This document shows positions 1 through 5,696 of a stretch of DNA of 5,696 nucleotides, in pieces. The first letter of the stretch is position 1, and every line of letters begins with the position of its first letter. Below the pieces are notes generated by a model that searched no databases, was not told the origin of the DNA, and saw only the letters and a list, made by a program, of their open reading frames with translations. A program made the translations under genes and the position numbers. Source of the DNA: an uncultured Armatimonadota bacterium (lineage in GTDB: Bacteria > Armatimonadota > Fimbriimonadia > Fimbriimonadales > Fimbriimonadaceae); assembly GCA_946478935.1 (NCBI GenBank), contig CAMLEL010000185.1:1-5696 (forward strand). The letters run 5' to 3'.

Positions 1-557
1 AAGAGACCGACGATCAGATCATCGGGATCGTGCACGCAAAGGATTTGCTCATGTCGGTGCTGAGATCGGAGAAGCCCAACCTGCGGCGAATCATGCGACC
101 GGCGATGTTCGTGCCAGAAGGCAAATCGCTCAACGAACTCTTGCGGGAGATGCGGCAAAGCCGGAGCGAGATGGCCATTGTTCAGGACGAATTCGGAGGC
201 ACCGCCGGAGTGGTCACCACAGAAGACATCGTTGAGGAACTGGTTGGCGAAATCGTCGATGAATACGATGTCGAGGAGCCTGAAATCGTTCGGATGGATG
301 AGGACACCTATCTGGTCCACGGCAAGGTTCATGTCGATGACTTGAACGATGCCATCGAAGGCGATCTCGAGAGCGAGGAGTTCGACACGATCGGCGGTTA
401 TGTGTTCGGACTGTTTGGTCGGCAACCCAAGCGGGAAGAGTCAATCGAGTCGCACGGCCTGAAGTTCACCGTCGTCGATTCCGACGGACGCCGCATCAAG
501 AAGCTGAAGGTGGATCGGCTGCCGTCCAACGTAGAAGCGAGTCTGTTCGAAGAATGA
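1..557 (+). CDS. CorC/HlyC-family CBS-domain membrane protein, C-terminal part (5' truncated)
   Basis: The gene enters from the left edge. The reading frame is open from base 3, before the internal GTG at 30, so that GTG is not the true start; 184 residues are visible. They begin with the end of one CBS motif (I-I-G-I-V-H-A-K-D-L-L). A second CBS domain follows, with the family-typical E-M-A-I-V-x-D-E-F-G-G-T-A-G-V-V-T-x-E-D-I-V-E-E-L-V-G-E-I run (about bases 168-260). The last ~85 residues form a CorC_HlyC domain (E-E-P-E-I ... Y-L-V-H-G ... F-D-T-I-G-G-Y-V-F ... G-R) ending in a charged tail. In the family, an N-terminal DUF21/CNNM membrane domain precedes these; it would lie outside this window. 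Relatives are linked to Mg2+/Co2+ efflux or tolerance, and the old name haemolysin C is misleading. CBS pairs usually bind adenine nucleotides. The family call is secure; the substrate is inferred. No terminator is evident after the TGA. Confidence 0.93.
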   Translation, partial: ETDDQIIGIVHAKDLLMSVLRSEKPNLRRIMRPAMFVPEGKSLNELLREMRQSRSEMAIVQDEFGGTAGVVTTEDIVEELVGEIVDEYDVEEPEIVRMDEDTYLVHGKVHVDDLNDAIEGDLESEEFDTIGGYVFGLFGRQPKREESIESHGLKFTVVDSDGRRIKKLKVDRLPSNVEASLFEE

Positions 558-602
558 GACCTGTATAGCACAGACAAGAGAGTCTAGTATTCAGTGAAAT
601 GT

Positions 603-623
603 ACTGTATCATGCAGTTACAGT
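603..623. promoter_or_regulatory. Dyad ACTGTA-N9-TACAGT, possible operator or leader hairpin
   Basis: A perfect 6-base inverted repeat (603-608 and 618-623) is separated by 9 bases, between the corC-like stop and the small ORF that follows. Its right arm overlaps the GTG at 622. TATCAT at 607-612 matches the -10 consensus at five of six positions, but no convincing -35 lies upstream. The CTGT...ACAG core recalls a LexA SOS box, but the gap is 11 bases rather than 8, so I do not call it one. It could be an operator, an mRNA hairpin over the start, or chance. Confidence 0.25.
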
Positions 624-831
624 GACACAGTTCGAATATGATGTCATACTTCGACGATCTCAAATTCAATCATTGCACCATTTGATTACAAGATTGCTGA
701 TCGACAGCACAGTCGAAGCACTAAATGTCACTTGGGCCCCCAAACTCTATAAACCGGACGGACAATTGCGCGTTGTCTCAGGCAAGCAACCGAGCGAGTC
801 TCACCGGGACTTCTTGGAGAGATCGAAATGA
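622..831 (+). CDS. Small hypothetical protein, stop overlapping the next gene's start
   Basis: This is a 69-residue orphan that I do not recognise. It is charged and soluble-looking, with no signal peptide or membrane segment. A probable amphipathic helix (about residues 11-35, leucine- and isoleucine-rich) is followed by a polar tail with K-P-D-G and P-S-E-S-H-R-D. The TGA at 829-831 overlaps the ATG at 828-830 of the prepilin-like gene in an ATGA arrangement, the usual signature of translational coupling; this is the main argument that the ORF is real. The start is uncertain: GTG 622 is the listed choice, CTG 604 is the only further upstream option before an in-frame stop at 595-597, and no clear ribosome binding site precedes either. 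Base composition is low in G+C compared with the flanking housekeeping genes. It may be real, horizontally acquired, a decayed remnant, or a chance ORF in the leader of the next gene. Confidence 0.4.
   Translation: MTQFEYDVILRRSQIQSLHHLITRLLIDSTVEALNVTWAPKLYKPDGQLRVVSGKQPSESHRDFLERSK
816..821 (+). promoter_or_regulatory. Ribosome binding site for the prepilin-like gene
   Basis: GGAGAG ends six bases before the ATG at 828. It is the clearest Shine-Dalgarno sequence in the window and fixes that start. It lies inside the last codons of the upstream small ORF, so ribosomes finishing that ORF would cover it. Confidence 0.7.
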
Positions 832-1376
832 GGCGACGAGCCAAGACTCTTCTTGAGACGCTCGCTGTGATTTCGATTATCGTCATCCTACTGGTGATTC
901 TCTCGCCAGTACTTGTAAGAGTAAAGGACTCTGCAAAAATCGCCAAGTCCAAAAGCAACCTAAGGCAGATTCACCTTCAAACTCGCCTATATCAATCGGA
1001 CTGGGACGCTCAAGAGTATGGCAACGCATATGAAATGGGGTTGCCACCCTCGCCTGCTTATATCCGGCTCGATTCATTGAGCCGACTCGTACCTCCGAAT
1101 GCACCTTCGACTTCCTCGCCCATCTTGGGCAGACTGTACTGGGTCTTCTACAACGATCCAGGTAAGGACGGCATGGTTCCATCCTGGCAGGACTATACAA
1201 CTCGGAACATGGGGAATTCGATCATGTATATCGACCCTTTCAACAACCCCAACGTTCCGCTAGATCGCGGTTCGTTTATATCTCGGAAAATCATCGGCAT
1301 TACAGTCGACGGTAGTATTAGTCAACGAATCTCACCGGGTGACTGGATGATCCGGTCCTGGTGGGAACACCAGTGA
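828..1376 (+). CDS. Prepilin-type N-terminal domain protein (pseudopilin-like), 182 aa
   Basis: The N-terminus is a short basic leader (M-R-R-R-A), then K-T-L-L-E-T-L and a continuous hydrophobic helix (about residues 9-30). The glutamate falls at +5 if the prepilin peptidase cuts after Ala5, as in type IV pilins and type II secretion pseudopilins. The helix runs into K-S-K-S-N-L-R-Q-I-H-L-Q-T-R-L-Y-Q-S-D-W-D (about residues 40-60), the pattern seen in the large prepilin-like families of Armatimonadota and Planctomycetota. The remaining ~120 residues are a polar, proline-, glycine- and aromatic-rich globular part ending in W-W-E-H-Q, with V-D-G-S near the C-terminus as in related families. 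Unusual points are Lys at mature +1 instead of Phe or another hydrophobic residue, and Ala rather than Gly at -1. A strong GGAGAG site supports the start. No peptidase or assembly ATPase is in the window. The family is fairly secure; the function (surface pseudopilin or minor pilin) is inferred. Confidence 0.75.
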   Translation: MRRRAKTLLETLAVISIIVILLVILSPVLVRVKDSAKIAKSKSNLRQIHLQTRLYQSDWDAQEYGNAYEMGLPPSPAYIRLDSLSRLVPPNAPSTSSPILGRLYWVFYNDPGKDGMVPSWQDYTTRNMGNSIMYIDPFNNPNVPLDRGSFISRKIIGITVDGSISQRISPGDWMIRSWWEHQ

Positions 1377-1397
1377 CTCCCAACTTTGGTGTATTGG

Positions 1398-2039
1398 ATG
1401 ATTCTGATTGGAAGAGGGCTAAACAAGAAGCGACAGAAGCAAGTCTGCCTGGTCGCGGTGTTGTGCCTTACTGGAGCCGGATTCTACTGGCTTTGGCCGG
1501 CTCCAGCACTTCGGGATCATGCGCGTGAATTGGCCCACTCTGCTTATAACGGAAGAGCAGATGTTGTTCTCGCGGCCGTTCCGGATGTTGAACTCAAAGC
1601 ATATGGCATCGACCGAGTACAGGCTGCCCGAATCCTTGACAAGGTCGTCTTGCCTACTATCAAGGCATGCCGAATATACAAAGTGCGCGGCACTTTCGAA
1701 CCAGACCCGGATTTTCAGAGCACCATCCTTTTTGATGTCGAGACTCCCCGAGGAGCAAAGGTTCGCTTGCATTGCAGCGTCGAGGCGACTGAAAATGGTG
1801 CGTGCAGGACATTGATGAGTTGGCTGAAAGAGGCTTGGTATCTGAGGTACATCGATAGGTTTCCCGATAGAGAATACAACCCAGCGGCTAGCTATGCTTG
1901 GGGTGCAAATGCAGATAGAGAATTCCTTGCGAAAAATGGGATAACAAGATACTTCTCACGGTTTGATGGTAGTGCTGGCATGTCCTTGGACGATGCGATT
2001 GGACACTGGCAGAAGGCTTCAGGCGGAGGGAATCCGTAA
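1398..2039 (+). CDS. Hypothetical single-span membrane-anchored or secreted protein
   Basis: I do not recognise the family. From the ATG at 1398 it has 213 residues; TTG 1386 and GTG 1389 are in-frame alternatives that add only three or four residues. A basic stretch (N-K-K-R-Q-K-Q) precedes one hydrophobic segment (about residues 15-29, ending F-Y-W-L-W), followed by P-A-P-A. This is a signal anchor, or a signal peptide cut near A-P-A. The rest is a mixed helical and strand domain. It starts with a helix (R-E-L-A-H-S-A-Y-N-G-R-A-D-V-V-L) and carries strands around F-Q-S-T-I-L-F-D-V-E and V-R-L-H-C-S-V-E. The helix-then-strands order is reminiscent of NTF2-like or DUF4878-type periplasmic domains, but that is a weak resemblance and not a call. 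It starts 21 bases after the prepilin-like gene on the same strand, so the two are probably one transcript. No good Shine-Dalgarno is visible. Topology puts the domain outside the cytoplasm. Confidence 0.65.
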   Translation: MILIGRGLNKKRQKQVCLVAVLCLTGAGFYWLWPAPALRDHARELAHSAYNGRADVVLAAVPDVELKAYGIDRVQAARILDKVVLPTIKACRIYKVRGTFEPDPDFQSTILFDVETPRGAKVRLHCSVEATENGACRTLMSWLKEAWYLRYIDRFPDREYNPAASYAWGANADREFLAKNGITRYFSRFDGSAGMSLDDAIGHWQKASGGGNP

Positions 2040-2130
2040 CGCAATCCAATGCATCTGGTGCCACCTCGATAAGCTGATTGATTTTTGAAGAAGGCGAACC
2101 TTCGAGCTTGCGAGACTCCGTCTTTAACAT
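2040..2130 (+). other. 91-base intergenic spacer before the secretin-like gene
   Basis: No small gene is supported here. The only structure I see is a short hairpin, GAAGG-CGAA-CCTTC (2090-2103), preceded by TTTTT and not followed by a T run, so it is not a classical terminator on either strand. No strong -35/-10 pair and no Shine-Dalgarno stand out before the ATG at 2131. The spacer is long enough for a separate promoter, so the downstream gene may or may not share the upstream transcript. Confidence 0.3.
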
Positions 2131-2844
2131 ATGCGTCACTTGCAATTGCTGGCAGGCTTGCTCCTGTTTTCGGCGTACAGTGCGGCGGCAGAGGTTACCG
2201 TCAAGTATGCGACTCCTTCAAAGATCGTCGCAAAACTGGCTGGTTTGGATGCCAACGACGTCTTTCGGCAAGGGGAACCTCGCTTGGGCCAATTCACAGG
2301 AAATGGCAAGGGCTTGATCCCGACGGGCGCGAAACTCCTGGCCAAAGATTCGCTAGGCATCCTGGTCGTTGAGGGTTCCGATGAGCAAGTGGCCGAAATA
2401 ACACGCTATATCAAGCTGTTCGACGTCAAGCCGCTTCAAGTTGAGCTTGCCATGGAAGTGGAATGCCCCACCAAGCACTACCGCGCGAAATCCCTCACCA
2501 TGCTCTCAAACAACCGTCTGTGGAAGACCAGCGACACGACTTTGGATAGCGAGTTTTCCGTTGCAGCGCGGGTTAACGACGATGGCACCGTCACCCTGTT
2601 TTTCGCCGTGGGCCAAGGCGATCACCGGCGCGATATCGTCCTTCGCTCAAAGTCGGGCGATTCCGCTTACATCACGATAGGGCAGGAAATCCAATACAGC
2701 GTGGGCAAAGAGATCGCATTGGAGAAATCAGCTGCTCGTGACGATGACGGGGCCAATCTGGACGTGCCGCCCTTCCGGATAAAGTTGAGTTTTAAGATAC
2801 TGCCCGCCAGTGACGCTGAGAAGCAGCCAACTCGGCGGGCATAA
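2131..2844 (+). CDS. Secreted protein with secretin N-domain-like segment, 237 aa
   Basis: Residues 1-20 are a Sec signal peptide (M-R-H, hydrophobic L-L-A-G-L-L-L, probable cut after S-A-A-A). Residues ~25-103 look like a secretin short N-domain. V-K-Y-A-T-P-S-K-I-V-A-K-L-A-G matches the opening strand and helix. After an insert, I-L-V-V-E-G-S-D-E-Q-V-A-E-I and I-K-L-F-D-V-K-P-L-Q-V-E matches the closing strand, helix and the family-typical L-D-V-P-P-x-Q-V exit. Residues ~104-225 are strand-rich and include V-N-D-D-G-T-V-T-L and S-G-D-S-A-Y-I-T-I-G-Q-E-I. Those pieces recall the start of the secretin barrel domain (D-G-T-I-T-L ... G-x-x-x-x-I-G-G), but the usual V-I-G-G is altered. At 237 residues it is far too short for a full secretin gate, so it is more likely a periplasmic or surface partner, or a truncated relative. 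No ribosome binding site is obvious. It is convergent with the dismutase gene, with an 11-base gap. Confidence 0.65.
   Translation: MRHLQLLAGLLLFSAYSAAAEVTVKYATPSKIVAKLAGLDANDVFRQGEPRLGQFTGNGKGLIPTGAKLLAKDSLGILVVEGSDEQVAEITRYIKLFDVKPLQVELAMEVECPTKHYRAKSLTMLSNNRLWKTSDTTLDSEFSVAARVNDDGTVTLFFAVGQGDHRRDIVLRSKSGDSAYITIGQEIQYSVGKEIALEKSAARDDDGANLDVPPFRIKLSFKILPASDAEKQPTRRA
2801..2841 (+). repeat. 8-base inverted repeat at the 3' end of the secretin-like gene
   Basis: TGCCCGCC (2801-2808) and GGCGGGCA (2834-2841) are perfect reverse complements separated by 25 bases, just before the TAA stop. In RNA this gives a strong G+C stem. A second small hairpin, AGCC-GCG-GGCT (2858-2868), follows and is trailed by TTCTT. 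Together they could slow or end transcription between the convergent genes, but neither has a proper T run, so the terminator role is inference. Confidence 0.35.
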
Positions 2845-2855
2845 CTCAGACGGAA

Positions 2856-3593
2856 CTAGCCGCGGGCTTTCTTGAGCCGCGCATTCACCGCATTCCAATC
2901 AATCGCCTGCATATAAGCGTCGATGTACTTGGCGCGTGCCGTCTGGAAGTCCAGATAGTACGCATGTTCGTACACGTCCATCGCCAAGAGCAGAGTGTTG
3001 TTCCAAGCGGGGAAGGTGTCTTGCGAGTCTCCCATGTAGGTCCAAACGCGCTGATCGTCATGATCATAAGCCAAGTAAGCCCATCCGCGACCGGCAATGC
3101 CTGTCGCCTTCCAGTCTGCCGCCCACTTCTCGAAGGATCCAAAGTTCTCGTTAATGAGTGTTGCCACGTCTCCGTTCGCCGCTCCACCAGCGCCGCCGAG
3201 CGTCTCAAAGTAGACGTTGTGGTTGATGTAGCCACCATAGGCGAAGGCATAGCTGACCTTGAGCGCCCGCATCTGGGAGTAAATCTGATTGGCCTTGGCC
3301 GGATCGGTATCCAACTCGGCCAGGGCTTTGCGGATCTCGTTGGTCTTGTTGGCATAGCCTTGCCAAAGTTTCAGATGTTCCTCATGAGTCTTTGCTTGGA
3401 TGCCGACTTTCGGCGTGCCGGCAATCGCCTTGGCGATATCGTTCGCATCGGGGACTCTGACTAATTTTGGTTCCATTATTTTCGTTTTCTCCTCATGATA
3501 GGTCGACCCAAATGTGGGCAATCCGGCGAGTGTTACGGTGCTGGCCGCGCCGACGATCAGCATCTGCCTTCGGGTGATTTTTTCTCCTGGCAT
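2856..3593 (-). CDS. Superoxide dismutase (Fe/Mn family) with Tat signal peptide
   Basis: It converts superoxide to O2 and H2O2. The 245-residue protein opens with a twin-arginine signal: I-T-R-R-Q-M-L-I-V-G-A-A (R8 and R9), a hydrophobic stretch to about residue 28, then a polar linker to ~60. The alpha-hairpin domain carries T-H-E-E-H-L-K-L-W-Q-G-Y with metal ligand H73. A-Y-G-G-Y-I-N-H-N-V-Y-F supplies H125. The C-terminal domain has W-A-Y-L (171-174) and M-D-V-Y-E-H-A-Y-Y-L, giving D206 and H210, so all four expected ligands are present. Gly four residues before H125 and the Q-D pair at 191-192 look more like the Mn than the classic Fe type, but metal choice cannot be read from this. The usual H-H-x-K-H-H cluster is H-L-K-L-W here. 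The mature part (~200 aa) fits the family size; the extra length is leader and linker. An AGG lies about 9 bases upstream of the ATG. Folding with metal before Tat export to the envelope is the expected route. Confidence 0.93.
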   Translation of the reverse strand: MPGEKITRRQMLIVGAASTVTLAGLPTFGSTYHEEKTKIMEPKLVRVPDANDIAKAIAGTPKVGIQAKTHEEHLKLWQGYANKTNEIRKALAELDTDPAKANQIYSQMRALKVSYAFAYGGYINHNVYFETLGGAGGAANGDVATLINENFGSFEKWAADWKATGIAGRGWAYLAYDHDDQRVWTYMGDSQDTFPAWNNTLLLAMDVYEHAYYLDFQTARAKYIDAYMQAIDWNAVNARLKKARG

Positions 3594-3676
3594 CGTTAAC
3601 AGCCTACCTGTTCATCTTTAAACGAGTGGAACTGTATTAGGGACCACAATCAATCAGTTGGTACGATGGGGATGCC
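3594..3676. promoter_or_regulatory. Divergent promoter region between dismutase and dinB-like genes
   Basis: These 83 bases separate two head-to-head genes, so promoters for both should lie here or in the gene starts. I see an A+T-rich patch (TTTAAA at 3617-3622, GTATTA at 3634-3639) but no convincing -35/-10 pair on either strand and no clear operator palindrome. The call rests on gene arrangement, not on recognised boxes. Confidence 0.35.
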
Positions 3677-4150
3677 ATGAACGCCTATTTGTATCCTGGA
3701 CTCGAATTTGGACCCCGCATTGTGGAGCGTCTCGTCAGTCAGATCCCAAAGGGGCGCTATGACGAGCGAACCAATCCAAGCCGCTTCACGCTCCGAGAAG
3801 CGATCTGCCACCTGGCAGATTGGGAGCCTATTTTGCGTGCTCGAATCGAGCTTGCCGTTGCCAATCCTGATTCACCGGTTCAGGGGATCGACGAGGGGAT
3901 TCGGGCCGAAGAGCAGAAGTATGGGGAAAAGGATGTAGCCGAGCAATTGAGCGTGTTTGCAACTGAGCGGGCCAATACGATTGCGTATCTCAAATCCCTG
4001 TCGCCTGACGATTGGAGCAAGGCCGTGGTGCACAACGAGAAGGGCCGACAAACCGTCAGTGATCAGGCAAACCAGCTGTTGGGGCATGATCTGTATCACA
4101 TTGACCATCTCTTGGAGTTCACACACGAAAAAATCGCCGGAACTTGGTGA
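3677..4150 (+). CDS. DinB-like four-helix putative metal-dependent protein, 157 aa
   Basis: The length and helix layout match the DinB/YfiT-like superfamily, four-helix bundles with a divalent metal held by three histidines. Here the triad would be H45 (E-A-I-C-H-L-A-D-W-E-P, end of the second helix) plus H137 and H141 in the last helix (L-L-G-H-D-L-Y-H-I-D-H-L). D-W just after the first histidine and the H-D-x-x-H-I-x-H pattern are typical. The middle holds helices around 84-108 and the S-L-S-P-D-D-W segment often seen before the final helix. Family members include thiol-S-transferases (bacillithiol or mycothiol dependent) and many uncharacterised proteins, so the substrate is unknown. Despite the name, this is not the DNA polymerase IV gene dinB. 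GGGG about six bases before the ATG may serve as a ribosome binding site. It stands alone between the divergent dismutase and the convergent enolase; a stress role is only suggested by the neighbour. Confidence 0.8.
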   Translation: MNAYLYPGLEFGPRIVERLVSQIPKGRYDERTNPSRFTLREAICHLADWEPILRARIELAVANPDSPVQGIDEGIRAEEQKYGEKDVAEQLSVFATERANTIAYLKSLSPDDWSKAVVHNEKGRQTVSDQANQLLGHDLYHIDHLLEFTHEKIAGTW

Positions 4151-4160
4151 TGCCCTTTTT

Positions 4161-4162
<2 letters not shown>
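4128..4162. terminator. Probable shared terminator between dinB-like gene and enolase
   Basis: On the + strand ATCGCC (4133-4138) pairs with GGTGAT (4146-4151) over a 7-base loop, with one G-U pair, followed by GCCC and seven T (4156-4162). Six A (4128-4133) flank the other side, so the minus-strand transcript also has a hairpin (one A-C mismatch) followed by six T. This is the layout of a bidirectional intrinsic terminator. It includes the stop codon of the + gene and runs into the enolase TAA on the other strand. The stem is short, so strength is uncertain, especially on the minus strand. Confidence 0.5.

Positions 4163-5696
<1,534 letters not shown>

Noticed and set aside
30..557. A complete 175-residue protein starting at GTG 30
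   Set aside because: The frame is open to the left edge and the CBS motif continues upstream of this GTG, so it is an internal valine codon in a truncated gene.
571..586. Terminator after the corC-like gene (AGAC-N6-GTCT)
   Set aside because: A four-pair stem without a following T run is within what chance gives.
603..623. LexA SOS box
   Set aside because: The CTGT and ACAG halves are 11 bases apart, not 8, and no SOS-type gene follows.
2090..2103. Intrinsic terminator from the GAAGG-CGAA-CCTTC hairpin
   Set aside because: The stem is only five pairs and no T run follows on either strand; the TTTTT precedes it on the + strand.
2964..3464. 166-residue open frame on the + strand opposite the dismutase gene
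   Set aside because: It lies wholly inside a confidently identified gene on the other strand and has no family signature; it is a shadow of that gene's codon bias.

Overview
This is a bacterial chromosomal window with short intergenic gaps and no tRNA, rRNA, CRISPR array or recognisable insertion sequence. Gene content fits a lineage outside the classic model phyla: a type IV prepilin-like protein with the S-N-L-R-Q-I helix continuation common in Armatimonadota and Planctomycetota, a Bacillus-type SdhC (cytochrome b558), a Tat-exported superoxide dismutase and a DinB-fold protein. My best guess is Armatimonadota (Fimbriimonas-like). This is an inference from protein style only, not a placement.

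Layout, left to right. (1) 1-557 (+): the 3' end of a CorC/HlyC-type CBS-domain membrane transporter gene. (2) 558-2844 (+): an accessory-looking stretch of four co-directional genes. They are a 69-residue orphan whose stop overlaps the next start, a prepilin-like protein, a single-span membrane-anchored protein of unknown function, and a secreted protein with a secretin N-domain-like segment. The first part is clearly poorer in G+C (48 of 120 bases at 601-720, against 40 of 60 at 5281-5340 in enolase). (3) 2856-3593 (-): a Tat-signal Fe/Mn superoxide dismutase, convergent with the secretin-like gene. (4) 3677-4150 (+): a DinB-like putative metalloenzyme, divergent from the dismutase. (5) 4161-5456 (-): a complete enolase with every catalytic residue, convergent with dinB at a 10-base gap that carries a probable shared terminator. 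(6) 5546-5696 (+): the 5' end of a succinate dehydrogenase cytochrome b558 gene, divergent from enolase.

The housekeeping parts (enolase for glycolysis, SdhC for the TCA cycle and respiratory chain, dismutase for superoxide at or outside the membrane) are independent units on alternating strands. The only candidate for an undescribed multi-gene unit is the 622-2844 cluster, where a pilin-like protein, an anchored protein and a secretin-domain protein sit together without any pilus or secretion ATPase in view. Whether they act together is unproven.
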